DNA of 64,000 nucleotides from Actinobacillus genomosp. 2 (GCF_029773605.1 NZ_CP103807.1:558001-622000); one strand, 5' to 3'. Counted from the first letter of the stretch, positions 15,459-25,136 are shown. Program-made: numbers and translations. The notes: generated by a model from the sequence alone, not told the origin.

Positions 15459-17585
15459 ATGGCAATTCAGGGATTAGAGTACATCATCAGCCTAAATGAT
15501 CAGCTATCTACACCGCTGAAAGGTATTATGAAGTCGATTGATGACATAGGGATTCGTGGTCGTGATGCGATGACAAAAATCGGTGTAGGTGTTGCCGGCA
15601 TTATCGGTGCCGGTGCCGGTATTGCTAATGCGTTTGCACCGGCAGTTGCGATGAGTAACGAGCTAGGCAAAATCAAAGGCTTAGGCGAAAGTGAAGAAGG
15701 GTTACGCTTAATGCGTAAACGTGCAATGGAGTTTTCTAATACGTGGGGAGAAGCTGCAACCGATTTTATTAATTCGTCTTACGATATTAAATCCGCAATA
15801 GACGGATTGACCACCGAAGAATTAGCCAGTTTTACCGAATTATCCGCAGTAACCGGTAAAGCAACACAAACCCAAGCCCAAACCATGACCGATTACCTAG
15901 GCACAATGTATTCGGTATTAGGGGCATCTAAAGAAGCGGATAAAATTAAGTGGGCGGAGAAATTAATGGGGCAAACCGCTTATACCGCAAATAAGTTTAA
16001 GTCAGACGGTGCAAAAATTGCTCAAGCCTTTCAAACATTAGGCAACCAAGCAACACTCGCTGGCGTAGATATTGCTGAACAATTTGCTATTTTGGGTACA
16101 TTGCAAAATGAAATGGGCGGTGGCGAGTCGGCAACAAAATATGCGGCTTTCCTTAATTCAATCGGTAAGGCAAGTGAAGATTTAGGCATAAAAGTACACG
16201 ATTCACAAGACCGATTATTAAGTACCCTGGTTATTTTAGACCGCATACGAGCTAAATTCGGTAATTCTATTGATGATATAGAGGCTCAACTGATTAAAGG
16301 TGAAATGGGACGAAAAGAAGGTGTCGCCTTTATTAACACTTTATTATCAAAAAACGAAGACTTAAAAATTTCTATTGCAGAAATTGGCAAAATTAACGGA
16401 ATGGATGAAGTGTACGCCGGTGCAAAAGCCAATATTGATGTATTCGCACGGTTATCCAATATCCTTATTAATATACGGACAGCTATCGGTTCTGCATTAC
16501 TCGAAAAATTTGAACCGGTATTTAATAAATTGGCTGATATGGGGCAAGCCTTTACTACGTGGTTAGGCACATATCGGAATATAGCCCGTTGGATTGGTTA
16601 TGCGGCTATTGCCTTATTAGGTTTTACTGCAGTAGCCGGGTCGTTGATATTGTTTAGCGGTATCTTCGGAGCAATAAAAGTTTCTCTTATTGCCTTAATC
16701 AGCCCTGTATCACTTTTTGTAGGTAGCATTATTTTTTTAAGTGTTGTGCTTTATAAGTTGCGAGATCAATTTGCGGCAATATTTTCAGGTTTTGTTAATG
16801 GCTTCAAACATGTTGGAATTGCCACAGAGCCACTAATGAACGCATTAGGAACGATTAAAACAGCGTTAATTAGAATGGGGGCATCTGTTATCTCTCTATT
16901 TAACGCATTTTTTGGTGTAAGTGATGGAATGACCACATTCGGAATGGTTGGCGAAGCTGTCGGAATTATTGTTGCGAATGGCTTGAATGGCATCATCCGA
17001 ATTATTGATCTAATTGCCAGTAATATTGCGATTGTGGCTGATATTTTTGAAGGTGTAGCAAATGCAATTATTACGGCATGGCAAGGTGTCGTTCAAGGTT
17101 GGCAAAATAGCGATCCTATTCAAATTTTTGGAGCGTTAGCACAAGGTGTGACAGACATTTTTACTAGTATTTTTAGTGGGTTAAAAAATATGTTCATTAA
17201 TACCTTGAATTGGCTTATTACCCAAGCGAATAAACTCGGTAGCATGATTGGCGTTGAAATTCCTCTTTATCCTGTGGTGAAAGAGGTGCAACAAAATAAT
17301 AAGCCGGTAAGTGGTGGTTTAATCGGCGTAGCTCAAACGATTGCAAACTCCACCCAAAATTCGACCGCTTTACCGAAGCCGAATAGCAATGGTCAGCATT
17401 TTGCATTGCCGGCAAGCACACAGGCAGAAGTAAAACCGATGCCACAAGGTTCAGTCAGTAAAAATATGACAATGAATCAGAATAATAGCAAAACCGTGCA
17501 TATCGGTTCGATTGTAGTGAATGAAGCAACAGATGCACGTCAATTAGCACAACAAATTAAAGACAATGCAGGGTTAATGGCGTAA
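15459..17585 (+). CDS. T: Tail tape measure protein (P2 gpT-like)
   Basis: I start at ATG 15459 (MAIQGLEYIISLNDQLSTPL), which gives the family N-terminus; a longer frame upstream overlaps the chaperone extension. The 708-residue protein has Gly/Ala-rich membrane-like helices at about 45-65 and 390-445 and a Pro/Asn/Gln-rich C-terminal region. It sets tail length and likely helps DNA cross the inner membrane. P2 gpT has 815 residues, so this tail should be slightly shorter. Confidence 0.9.
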   Translation: MAIQGLEYIISLNDQLSTPLKGIMKSIDDIGIRGRDAMTKIGVGVAGIIGAGAGIANAFAPAVAMSNELGKIKGLGESEEGLRLMRKRAMEFSNTWGEAATDFINSSYDIKSAIDGLTTEELASFTELSAVTGKATQTQAQTMTDYLGTMYSVLGASKEADKIKWAEKLMGQTAYTANKFKSDGAKIAQAFQTLGNQATLAGVDIAEQFAILGTLQNEMGGGESATKYAAFLNSIGKASEDLGIKVHDSQDRLLSTLVILDRIRAKFGNSIDDIEAQLIKGEMGRKEGVAFINTLLSKNEDLKISIAEIGKINGMDEVYAGAKANIDVFARLSNILINIRTAIGSALLEKFEPVFNKLADMGQAFTTWLGTYRNIARWIGYAAIALLGFTAVAGSLILFSGIFGAIKVSLIALISPVSLFVGSIIFLSVVLYKLRDQFAAIFSGFVNGFKHVGIATEPLMNALGTIKTALIRMGASVISLFNAFFGVSDGMTTFGMVGEAVGIIVANGLNGIIRIIDLIASNIAIVADIFEGVANAIITAWQGVVQGWQNSDPIQIFGALAQGVTDIFTSIFSGLKNMFINTLNWLITQANKLGSMIGVEIPLYPVVKEVQQNNKPVSGGLIGVAQTIANSTQNSTALPKPNSNGQHFALPASTQAEVKPMPQGSVSKNMTMNQNNSKTVHIGSIVVNEATDARQLAQQIKDNAGLMA

Positions 17586-17917
17586 TGAATGAGAAACTTT
17601 ACTTAGATTTATTAATTACTGGAGAGGACATTACATTAGATAGTGGTCGCCAGCCGGTTATTTGTGATAACCATATATCTATCGCACAAGATGTGAAGCA
17701 CGCAATCTTAGAAAGCGGTTTGGCTACACAACTGATTGCCGAGCGTAGCCGCATTTTAAGACGAGATATTTTACTGCAGATCATTTTACTTGTTGAAGAG
17801 GATGAACGTCTTGTACCAGGAACCGTCGCAATCATAGAAGAAAGTAATCGCCGGCTATTACTTACTGCTGAAACTTATGATTTCGGTAATGTTGACTCAC
17901 AGGAGATTTTACTATGA
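17585..17917 (+). CDS. Baseplate wedge-like protein (DUF2590, gpW/gp25 position)
   Basis: A 110-residue protein of the DUF2590 type found in HP1-like phages between the tape measure and baseplate J. The segment MNEKLYLDLLITGEDITLDSG is characteristic. By position it corresponds to the gp25/W wedge component of contractile baseplates. It overlaps the tape measure stop by one base and the J start by four. No separate spike (gpV) gene is seen before it. Confidence 0.75.
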   Translation: MNEKLYLDLLITGEDITLDSGRQPVICDNHISIAQDVKHAILESGLATQLIAERSRILRRDILLQIILLVEEDERLVPGTVAIIEESNRRLLLTAETYDFGNVDSQEILL

Positions 17918-19086
17918 GTGAGAATTTCAGAGAGATTTTAGCCGAAACCGGTTTACCGGTAGAAGAAGTGCAAATTCGGCAAGAGTTTGAGAGATTAACA
18001 GAACAGGAAAATTTAATCACTAATACAAGCCGAATGTCGCCGTTTTGGCGATTAATTACTGCCGTAGCAGTTCATCCGGTTAAGTGGCTTACTGATTCGT
18101 TGATTAATGAGATTGTGCCGAACTTGTTTGTAAAAACAGCAAAGGGGGCTTGGTTAAGAATTTTAGCGTGGCAGGTTGGTATTGAGCCAAAGCCGGCATC
18201 TCAGGCAAAAGGTACTGTGACTTTCACAAAAGAATCTTCAAGTTTAGAAATTGAAATTCCAGTCGGCACGGTAATGCAAACGGAACGAATCAACGAAGTG
18301 GTTTATAAAGTTTCGACAACAGAAAGCGTGATAATCCCACGTGGCCAATTAAGTGCCAAAGTACCGGTTATTGCAGAAAATGCTGGTAGCTCATACAACT
18401 TAGCCGGTGGCTATTATTGTATTTTACCAAAAGCCGTTTCCGGAATTTTAAAAGCTGAAAATTCAGATGATTGGCTTGAAATCCCCGGAGCGGATGAAGA
18501 AACAGACGATGAGCTACGAGAGCGTTATCGAATTAAATTTTCTAGCGTTGGAAAGCATCACATTGATAGCGTTTATAAATCTATCGTGGCTGAAATTACC
18601 GGCATTAGCGTTGATCGTATCTATTTTTTACATGATGCACCGAGAGGACCTGGAACAGCTAATATTTACTTACTGCTTGATACCGGTGTGCCGTCACAAG
18701 TTTTTATCGACACGGTAAATGATTATCTAATGAATAAAGGTTATCACGGTCACGGTGATGATATTAGAGCATTTTCAATCCCGGATAGTTTTCACGATGT
18801 AGCCTTAACTATTTATTTTCGTACTTCGGATATTTGGACCCAAACGAAAAAAGAAAACATCAAACAAAATGTAGAAAATATGATCCGCTGTGCGTTTCGA
18901 GAGAATAACGATTTTAAAGTGACAAAAACCTATCCTTATACCCGATTTAGTTTTTCCAAATTGGGAGAAGAAATTCACGAGGCTTACCCGGAAATTCGCT
19001 CTATCGAATGGAAACAACACGATATTTTAAGTGATTTGAGTATCCCTCGTTTGCAGTCGCTCACAGTAGAGGTAAAGGATGATTAA
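17914..19086 (+). CDS. J: Baseplate J-like wedge protein
   Basis: A 390-residue Baseplate_J family protein with [20 protein letters not shown] near residue 110 and the signature [16 protein letters not shown] (about 190-205). It forms the outer arm of the baseplate wedge with the I protein. It overlaps both neighbours by a few bases, consistent with a coupled operon. Confidence 0.9.
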   Translation: MSENFREILAETGLPVEEVQIRQEFERLTEQENLITNTSRMSPFWRLITAVAVHPVKWLTDSLINEIVPNLFVKTAKGAWLRILAWQVGIEPKPASQAKGTVTFTKESSSLEIEIPVGTVMQTERINEVVYKVSTTESVIIPRGQLSAKVPVIAENAGSSYNLAGGYYCILPKAVSGILKAENSDDWLEIPGADEETDDELRERYRIKFSSVGKHHIDSVYKSIVAEITGISVDRIYFLHDAPRGPGTANIYLLLDTGVPSQVFIDTVNDYLMNKGYHGHGDDIRAFSIPDSFHDVALTIYFRTSDIWTQTKKENIKQNVENMIRCAFRENNDFKVTKTYPYTRFSFSKLGEEIHEAYPEIRSIEWKQHDILSDLSIPRLQSLTVEVKDD

Positions 19087-19609
19087 AATTAAATTGCCGT
19101 TTTGGATGGATAAAGGCGAATTACGCAAAATTGCCGATCTGTTTGAAAAATGGTGGCAGTTACAGATTAAAAGGCTTGAAACCCCATTTCTTATTTTTGA
19201 TGAAGAAAAATGTAGTGAATTTATTTTAAATCTAATCGCTTATCAGCGTGATATTGAACGGTTTGAAAGTGAACCTTTGTCATTGTTTCGAAAGCGTGTG
19301 AAGTATGCATATATCAACGCTCAAGAAGCCGGTAGTGTTATCGGATTTAAAAATATTTTTGAGCGGTTAGGTATTGGTAAGGTAGAAATCAGAGAACGTA
19401 TCACAGGACTTGATTTTGACATTATCCATTTGACCCTCACGGATGGGCAATTATCGCAAAACGATCAACTAATCTATGAGATTATCCGCAAGTATGGCAG
19501 AACTTGTCGGCGTTATTCGTTTTTAACTGAGAACACCATAGAAATTTATTTGCATTATGCCGAATTTGGTCACACTTATTACTGTGACGAACTTGAAATA
19601 AAATTATAA
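19079..19609 (+). CDS. I: Phage tail protein I
   Basis: A 176-residue protein located between baseplate J and the fibre, matching tail protein I of P2-type phages in position and size (P2 gpI has 176). It has Trp-rich ([14 protein letters not shown]) and aromatic C-terminal regions. It links the baseplate wedge to the fibre. Sequence similarity to P2 itself is weak, so context carries much of the call. Confidence 0.75.
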   Translation: MIKIKLPFWMDKGELRKIADLFEKWWQLQIKRLETPFLIFDEEKCSEFILNLIAYQRDIERFESEPLSLFRKRVKYAYINAQEAGSVIGFKNIFERLGIGKVEIRERITGLDFDIIHLTLTDGQLSQNDQLIYEIIRKYGRTCRRYSFLTENTIEIYLHYAEFGHTYYCDELEIKL

Positions 19610-19628
19610 CAAAAAGGAAAGTAACATT

Positions 19629-19937
19629 ATGACAATGTTAGCAAGTTCAGATTTTGAAAAATATGTTGCACAACAAACTGCAAAGAATCAGCCGGTAGTT
19701 TTTGACCAAATGATTTTTTGTAATATCAGCGGATTAGCTGCTGATAACTTGCAGAATTATTTAACTATGCCGATAGAAATTGCACATCGTGTAGATATTA
19801 GCCGTGCCGGCTATATTGACGAAAATAAAGTTGTGTACTCCGCTGTACTTGGTTCAAATGTCGGAGTGTGGGGTAGTGATCTATTTTACATAGATAAAGA
19901 TAAAAAAATTTGGCGCGAAAAAATGCGGAGAGGCTAA
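19629..19937 (+). pseudogene. H: Tail fibre H, N-terminal fragment
   Basis: The 102 residues match only the N-terminal attachment domain of P2-type fibres (FEKYVAQQTAKNQPVVFDQM, then a VVYSAVLGSNVG-type stretch). Whole fibres usually have several hundred residues with repeats and a receptor-binding tip. The frame ends REKMRRG in the first arm of a hairpin, and the Mu-like prophage begins within about 30 bases. The rest of the fibre and its assembly gene are absent from the window, so this is a remnant. Confidence 0.75.
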
Positions 19938-19965
19938 TAAAATCAAGGCTCTCCGCATTTTTGTT
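19921..19965 (+). terminator. Terminator at the HP1-like / Mu-like junction
   Basis: A perfect 12-bp stem AAATGCGGAGAG / CTCTCCGCATTT with a 16-base loop, followed by TTG. It includes the stop of the truncated fibre gene. It would isolate the Mu-like left end from late transcription of the HP1-like prophage. Confidence 0.7.
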
Positions 19966-19973
19966 ATGGAAAA

Positions 19974-20040
19974 CTATGCAAAAAACAAAATGAGCAAAAA
20001 TAGTGAAAAAATGAAAAAATTTGCACTATTTTTTGCATAG
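19974..20040. repeat. Left-end transposase site repeats
   Basis: CTATGCAAAAAA is present forward at 19974-19985 and inverted at 20029-20040. Between them lies the shorter dyad AAAAATAGTG / CACTATTTTT. The same 12-mer recurs at the right end (56189). In Mu, several MuA-binding copies sit at each end, so these are the likely L sites. Confidence 0.7.
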
Positions 20041-20074
20041 TAATGATCGGTTTTAAACTGATTTTAAAATAGTT

Positions 20075-20779
20075 TTAAATTAGCTTATGTCCAACGTGGA
20101 CGACTTGCCCGATGATTTGTAGGTTCTGGGCTTCTTGGTTGCTAATTTTAATTGGCTCGTACTCTTCTCTATTGTCTGAAATCAGCTCTACACCGTCCCA
20201 CAACATCTTCACTCGTTTCACCCACACGCTATCACCGTTCTGTACAAGGTAGATATTATCCCCTCTCACCTCATTACGGCTTAAATCTACTAACATTTGA
20301 TCGCCATCAGTAATAGTAGGTTGCATAGAAGAACCGCTTGCCCAAAACACCGCACAATGCTTTGCCTGCACGCCAAGGCTATGCAAAAGGCTGTCTGCAT
20401 AAGGTTCTTGCCCATCTGGTTCGGTTACGCCCTCGTTAAAGCTACCAAAGCCCGCTGAAACACGAATAGAAACAAAGCTATCAATCATTGAAATCTCTTC
20501 TATTTCGGCTGGCTCGGTATTTTCTGTTAGCGTTGCAATGCTCTTAGTCTCTTGTTGCTCGCCTTTTAAAAGGTAACTAACAGTAGTTTTTAAAATCTCT
20601 GCTAGTTTAATGATCATACCTGCTTGCGGTTCTCTCTCATTCTTTTCCCATAGTTGTAGAGTTGATAAAGCTACTCCCCCTAACTGCTCACAAACAGTGT
20701 TTCTACTCAAATTTAGAGCGTTTCGACGTTCTTCTATTCTTGTTCCAATAGAATATTCGTTTTTAAACTTCGATTTCAT
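20075..20779 (-). CDS. Mu-like lysogeny repressor (HTH plus S24 peptidase)
   Basis: A 234-residue CI/LexA-type repressor. The XRE helix-turn-helix covers about 15-65 (LNLSRNTVCEQLGGVALSTLQ). The C-terminal S24 domain has Ser151 (SGSSMQPT) and Lys188 (VWVKRV) as the likely catalytic pair, with a possible self-cleavage bond Ala109-Gly110 (VSAGFGS). Unlike Mu c, this type should respond to RecA and DNA damage. It is divergent from the early operon and its own first codons contain one operator copy. Confidence 0.9.
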   Translation of the reverse strand: MKSKFKNEYSIGTRIEERRNALNLSRNTVCEQLGGVALSTLQLWEKNEREPQAGMIIKLAEILKTTVSYLLKGEQQETKSIATLTENTEPAEIEEISMIDSFVSIRVSAGFGSFNEGVTEPDGQEPYADSLLHSLGVQAKHCAVFWASGSSMQPTITDGDQMLVDLSRNEVRGDNIYLVQNGDSVWVKRVKMLWDGVELISDNREEYEPIKISNQEAQNLQIIGQVVHVGHKLI

Positions 20780-20925
20780 AACTTTAAAAAAGATCCTGTA
20801 ATTTCTTAAAGTTTTTAAACTTCAATTAAATCAATGATTTAAGCGTAAAACAGCACAAAATGTAGTCAAACGAACTTTAAAAAGAAGTTTTTAAACTTTA
20901 CTTGTAGTTTAAAGAGGTATATTAT
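20757..20925. promoter_or_regulatory. Repressor operators and early promoter
   Basis: The palindrome AAGTTTTTAAACTT occurs at 20809-20822 and 20885-20898, and a copy matching 12 of 14 bases is at 20757-20770. A -35 TTTACT (20897-20902) overlaps the last copy and is followed after 17 bases by a -10 TATTAT (20920-20925), directed into ner. Repressor bound there would block the early promoter. Divergent transcription of the repressor would start from the same region. Confidence 0.65.
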
Positions 20926-20954
20926 CCCTTGCGTTAAGTCAATGAGGTTATCTA

Positions 20955-21224
20955 ATGAGTACATTAACAGAGTCAAAAAAAACAGCACAAGACTGGCATA
21001 GAGCCGACATCATTGCTGCATTACACAAGGCAGGTTGGAGTTTACGCCAACTTTCTTTACAACACGGTTACAGCCAAGCAAGCACCTTAAAAAATGCTCT
21101 TGATAGACCGTGGAAAAAAGGCGAGCAGATCATCGCTGAAGCGATAGGTGTGCCAGCCGAAGAAATTTGGGCGGAACGTTTTGCAAAACGCAACCTAAAA
21201 AAATTCGCAAACAGAACGCTCTAA
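20955..21224 (+). CDS. ner: Ner-like early regulator
   Basis: An 89-residue protein of the Nlp/Ner family. The segment DWHRADIIAALHKAGWSLRQ, then HGYSQASTLKNALDRPWKKGE, is the Ner DNA-binding fold, and IAEAIGVPAEEIWAERF is a conserved end. In Mu, Ner turns down early and repressor transcription soon after induction. It is the first gene of the early operon, ten bases before muA. Confidence 0.9.
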   Translation: MSTLTESKKTAQDWHRADIIAALHKAGWSLRQLSLQHGYSQASTLKNALDRPWKKGEQIIAEAIGVPAEEIWAERFAKRNLKKFANRTL

Positions 21225-21233
21225 GGAGCTTTT

Positions 21234-23213
21234 ATGAGTGAAAACAACTTAAAAACGCACTATTCAGCTAAGGAATTATTAGCTTTAAGTTTAACCTGTT
21301 TACCAAATTCGGTGCAAGGAATTATTTATCAAGCGAAAAAACAACTTTGGAAAACTCGAAAAAGAGTTGGACAAGGTGGAGGCAATGAATATGCCTTTGA
21401 GAGTTTTCCTGATGGGTTAAAACAAGAAATTCGCTCCCGTTTTGCGGTATCGGTCATCAAAAATAAGCCTAAACTCCCCGTAGTACGAGCCGAAATTGAT
21501 TTAAGTTCTTTAACAAATAAACAACGCAATACTGCAGACGCACGAATGGCATTAGTAGCGAAAGTGCTTGAGCTGGAAGACAGCGGAATGTCCCGAATTA
21601 AAGCGGTTAGATTTTTCTGCAATCTTGCAAAAAATGGCGAGCTACCAGCAGATGTAGCGGAATTGGTTGTAGTGGCTAACGCTAAATCAAACGCAAAACG
21701 CACAGTAGGCGAACGCACACTTAACCAGTGGGTAATTGATTACTGCAAAGCAGATAACGCTGAGCAACGATTAAAAATCATTGCGCCGCAAGTGCGACAG
21801 CCCGTTGATGTAGCTGAATTGAACTGGTTGCCAGAATTTTTAGCGGTTTACCGCAATACAAATGGCGTAAATATTGCAGAAGCCTACGAAGAATTTGCTT
21901 GGCGTTGGCAAACAGCTTACGCAGACCAGCCGTTATGGTTGGAGTTAATGCCAAGCATACATCAAGTGCGCCGAGTGATGAGTAAATTTAGCCAGCTATT
22001 TAAAGCGGTTGGTCGTAAAACTGGGGCGGAACTTAGAGCGATGAACACTTATGTGAAACGAGACTGGTCGGTGTTAAAAGCGAATGACGTTTGGGTCGGC
22101 GACGGGCACTCAATGAAGATGAAAGTGGCACACCCTGACCACGGCAGACCGTTTATTCCTGAACTCACAATGGTAATGGACGCTGCAAGCCGCTTTATTG
22201 TTGGTTGGTCGGTCAGTTTAGCCGAGAACTGTATCGCAGTGGCAGATGCCATTCGCTACGGCGTGGAGAACGCCACGGAATCCCAGCTATTTACTACTCC
22301 GATAACGGGGGCGGTGAGAAAAACTGGACGTTAGATGCGGATATTACGGGTATTTTGCCAAGACTGGGCATTAACCACCAAACAGGGATACCAGGTAACC
22401 CACAAGGACGAGGCATTATTGAGCGAGTGAACCAAACCATTGCGCTACGAATTGCCCGACAGTTTGACACTTACCACGGCACAGGGGCAGACCGTGAAAC
22501 GGTTCGCCAAGTATCAACACCGGCGTGATTAGTTTAGAAAAAGCGCTTACGACAAGGCAAAACAGAGCTAACTGATAAACAGAAACGAGCAAAAGGTAAA
22601 TTGCCAAGCTGGCAACAATTTATTGACGCAGTTGAAGCTGGCATTGAGTGGTACAACAACGAACACGTCCACCGAGAAATCGGCACAACGCCAGCGAAAA
22701 AACGAGCGCAGTTATTAAAAGACGTTGAAGTGTTGAACGATCACACCGAAATTGAGGCACGAGATATGTTTAGACCGCAAGTGATTCGTACCGCTCAGCG
22801 TGGTTGGATTGTCGGTGTTTAACAATGATTACTTTAATCAGAAGTTGATCGAAGTGGACGGTGAAAAAGTAACGGTGAGTTTTGATATTCACAATGCGGA
22901 AAGTGTGATTGTACGCCACTTAGACGGCAGATTTATCTGCGAAGCCCAATTTGACGGCAACAAGCGTGCGGCATTCCCAGAAGCGTTTGTAGATAAAGCT
23001 CGCAAAGAACGAGCGAACCGCAGAATGAAGCTCAAACAAGAGCAAGTGGATGAAATTCAAGCGGAATTAAACCCAGTTAGAACGATTGAACATACGCCAG
23101 CGTTTAGCTTTGTGATGACGGACAAAGCAAAACAGGCAAAACAAGCCACCCCAATCTTTTTGACTGAAGCAGAAAAAGAAGAATGGGAAGAACAACAAAG
23201 AGCCTTCGGCTAG
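21234..23213 (+). pseudogene. MuA-type transposase, four frameshifts
   Basis: The whole MuA-like protein (about 660 residues) can be read only by joining frames. The N-terminal DNA-binding part and the first catalytic Asp (VWVGDGHS) are in the frame starting at 21234. The second Asp (YYSDNGGGEKN) and the Glu (GRGIIERVNQ) lie after a one-base loss near 22,277. Further breaks are near 22,508 (loss), 22,555 (gain) and 22,812 (gain), after which the frame is that of the start. The C-terminal end, which contacts MuB, is intact in that frame. If the sequence is right, no active transposase is made. Confidence 0.88.
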
Positions 23214-23222
23214 GAGTGAAAA

Positions 23223-23651
23223 ATGAACGAATTGAAAAGTTTTATTAAGCAAGAGCGAGAAATGCGAGCAAAACGCCGTTTAGAACGTAAAGCTCGACTT
23301 AAAGATAAACCATTATTTGAACATAGTGCGAAATGTGAGGTGGTTTTTCCTAGTGGGTTGAAGTTTGAGCTTTCTCTTGAATTGAAGCAAGTATCTCATG
23401 CAACTCGTCCCACAGCTCATCAGCTAGCTCAGATAGTAAATCTGCTGCAGGGTGAACTTCAGGCTCATCAGTTAGATAAATCGAATCTGTTAGCTCACTT
23501 ACCTGAGTTGAAAAATCGTGTAGCGCAGATTCTGCCGCTTCTGGCGAAAGATTTGCTAAGTGAGCAAATAGCTTTTGAATCAAAAGATGTTGAAGATTTG
23601 CTCGAGCAAGCACGGTTGCAACAGGTTCAGATGGTAGTGAGTGAGGCATAA
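23223..23651 (+). CDS. Early protein of unknown function between muA and muB
   Basis: A 142-residue protein preceded by AGGAGTGAAAA, ten bases after muA. The N-terminus (about 5-30) is very basic and the rest is Leu/Gln-rich and helical. It is co-directional with the operon. I recognise no family. From codon 43 on it is fully overlapped on the other strand by an open frame with its own ribosome site, so which of the two is used is uncertain. Confidence 0.6.
   Translation: MNELKSFIKQEREMRAKRRLERKARLKDKPLFEHSAKCEVVFPSGLKFELSLELKQVSHATRPTAHQLAQIVNLLQGELQAHQLDKSNLLAHLPELKNRVAQILPLLAKDLLSEQIAFESKDVEDLLEQARLQQVQMVVSEA
23350..23649 (-). CDS. Antisense open frame, possible gene
   Basis: A 99-residue acidic, helical frame lies opposite the 23223-23651 gene. 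Its ATG is preceded by AAGGAAGCGTT, a good ribosome site. Composition looks natural (AADLLSELADELWDELHEIL). It has no other support: no known family and no clear promoter was found. It may be a real antisense gene or chance coding on the reverse strand. Confidence 0.3.
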   Translation of the reverse strand: MPHSLPSEPVATVLARANLQHLLIQKLFAHLANLSPEAAESALHDFSTQVSELTDSIYLTDEPEVHPAADLLSELADELWDELHEILASIQEKAQTSTH

Positions 23652-23706
23652 CGCTTCCTTAAATAAATTTTAAATAAGAATTAAGGCTCATTTTACGAGG
23701 TTAAAA

Positions 23707-24588
23707 GTGAAAAACCAACAATTAAAAGATTTTATGGAAGGCCGTGGCTTACAACAAAAGCAAACTGCGCAGATGTTAGATATTTCGATTGCAACGTTAA
23801 GCCTTTACTTAAAAGGCACTTACGCAGGCAATGTGCAACAAATTGATGAAAAAGTAGAAGCCTTAATCGCTCGTCATAAAGAAAAAGTAACGGAAGCAAA
23901 ATACAGCACGGATTTTGTTAAAACCCTCACGGCTCGCCGTGGAATGGATGTAATCAAATACGCACACGTTGAAGGAGAATTAAACGTTATTTTCGGCGGG
24001 GCTGGTTTAGGTAAAACGCAAATATTGAAACAGTATGCGAAAGAAAACAGCGGTGCAGTGTTGATTGAAGTTGATCCAAGTTGTGTGCCGAAAACATTGC
24101 TAAAACGTATCGCAAAAGCCATCGGCACAACCGACACAGGCACAAATGACACGTTACTTGAAGCGATTACCGCAAAACTCAAAGGCTCGGAACGTGTGTT
24201 ACTCGTCGATGAAGCCGAGCTGTTATCTACTCGCTCCCTCGAATTTATCCGCCGAATCCACGATTTGACAGGCGTGGGCGTAGTGTTAGCCGGTATGCCG
24301 AGATTACTTATCAATCTTAAAGGTAAAAACAACGAACTGGCACAGTTATATAGTCGAGTGAGTTTTGCGTTAGACCTTGGCAACCAGTTACCAGAAAGCG
24401 ATTTAGCGTTATTAGCTGAAAGAGCTTTAGGAACAAGTGAATATAACGACACGCTACTAAAAGCAGCGAAAGGCAACGCAAGACGATTAAGCAAACTAAT
24501 GCGTGGCGTGGTAAGAACGGCAGAGATTAACGGTGCGGAAATCAATGCAGAGATGATTAAGCAGTATGCGGAAATGTTGATCAATTAG
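23707..24588 (+). CDS. MuB-type ATPase, transposition target activator
   Basis: I use the GTG at 23707, preceded by CGAGG. The 293-residue protein has an N-terminal helix-turn-helix (QKQTAQMLDISIATLSLYLK) and an AAA+ ATPase with Walker A GGAGLGKTQ near residue 100 and Walker B VLLVDEAELL near 160. MuB coats target DNA and delivers it to MuA. The gene is intact although muA is broken. Confidence 0.92.
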   Translation: MKNQQLKDFMEGRGLQQKQTAQMLDISIATLSLYLKGTYAGNVQQIDEKVEALIARHKEKVTEAKYSTDFVKTLTARRGMDVIKYAHVEGELNVIFGGAGLGKTQILKQYAKENSGAVLIEVDPSCVPKTLLKRIAKAIGTTDTGTNDTLLEAITAKLKGSERVLLVDEAELLSTRSLEFIRRIHDLTGVGVVLAGMPRLLINLKGKNNELAQLYSRVSFALDLGNQLPESDLALLAERALGTSEYNDTLLKAAKGNARRLSKLMRGVVRTAEINGAEINAEMIKQYAEMLIN

Positions 24589-24597
24589 GAGGCTGAA

Positions 24598-24795
24598 ATG
24601 GCAGTCAAGCAAATTTATGCGGCTTATGCTGGCGAACGATACATTATGGACGGTACGGCATTAGAAATCGCTCTTGCATTAGATATTTCGGTAGAAACCG
24701 TTAGAAAACTAGCCACGCCGAGTTATGCAAAGCGTACCGGAAAAGGTTTAAGCATTGTAAAACTCGGTCGTGAAGAAGTTGGAGATAGAAAATGA
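24598..24795 (+). CDS. Small early protein with possible HTH
   Basis: A 65-residue protein with a helix-turn-helix-like stretch, LEIALALDISVETVRKLA (about 22-39), and a basic C-terminus. It follows muB by nine bases with GGAGG before the ATG, and its end overlaps the next start. It is probably a small DNA-binding protein of the early operon; the family is not recognised with confidence. Confidence 0.65.
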   Translation: MAVKQIYAAYAGERYIMDGTALEIALALDISVETVRKLATPSYAKRTGKGLSIVKLGREEVGDRK

Positions 24796-25136
24796 GTAAA
24801 GAATACAGCGAAGTAGCTGGCAGAGAAATGAACAAGGGAACCAAAGCAATCTATGAAGCAGCGGTAAAACTTGAATTAGCAATGCTGGAATGTGAAGAGA
24901 TGGATTTGGAAGTAACCGGTGTGGAATGGGGAGGAGGTTATCAACCGAGAATCATTTTAAGAGAAAACTATAAAACTAAACGCTTTGTAAAAAGTGGTAC
25001 GGCACAAGTGTTCGGTATGAAAACAAGAGCGGGTGTGCGTTACGACTTTTACCAAATGCAAGTGCGAGGCGTGAAGTGTATTTGGGAAGGCGAACGCAAT
25101 TACCCGAATAAAGTTAAACAGAAATACAAAAATTAG
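24792..25136 (+). CDS. Early phage protein of unknown function
   Basis: A 114-residue basic protein with a Trp/Gly-rich middle (VTGVEWGGGYQPRIIL) and a C-terminal half rich in Lys, Arg and aromatic residues. It overlaps the gene before by four bases and is separated by a short gap from the next. I do not recognise it; similar small genes occupy this place in other Mu-like phages of the family. Confidence 0.6.
   Translation: MSKEYSEVAGREMNKGTKAIYEAAVKLELAMLECEEMDLEVTGVEWGGGYQPRIILRENYKTKRFVKSGTAQVFGMKTRAGVRYDFYQMQVRGVKCIWEGERNYPNKVKQKYKN

Larger units (their letters stand above)
1..19960 (+). mobile_element. Incomplete HP1/P2-like prophage
   Basis: The gene order (replication initiator, Ogr-type activator, divergent portal and terminase versus scaffold and capsid, head completion, sheath, tube, holin, endolysin, spanins, tail chaperone, tape measure, baseplate J, I and fibre) is that of HP1-like Peduovirinae. 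The element enters from the left edge. It stops inside the fibre gene, where the Mu-like prophage begins. Integrase, repressor and both attachment sites are not visible. The genes that normally follow the fibre (fibre assembly, tail U, X, late D) are not found on the far side of the Mu-like prophage, so the right end appears to be deleted. Confidence 0.88.

Noticed and set aside
23874-24584. 236-codon open frame opposite muB
   Set aside because: Ser- and Phe-rich sequence typical of reverse-strand shadow coding, no ribosome site, and the plus strand encodes a clear ATPase with both Walker motifs.
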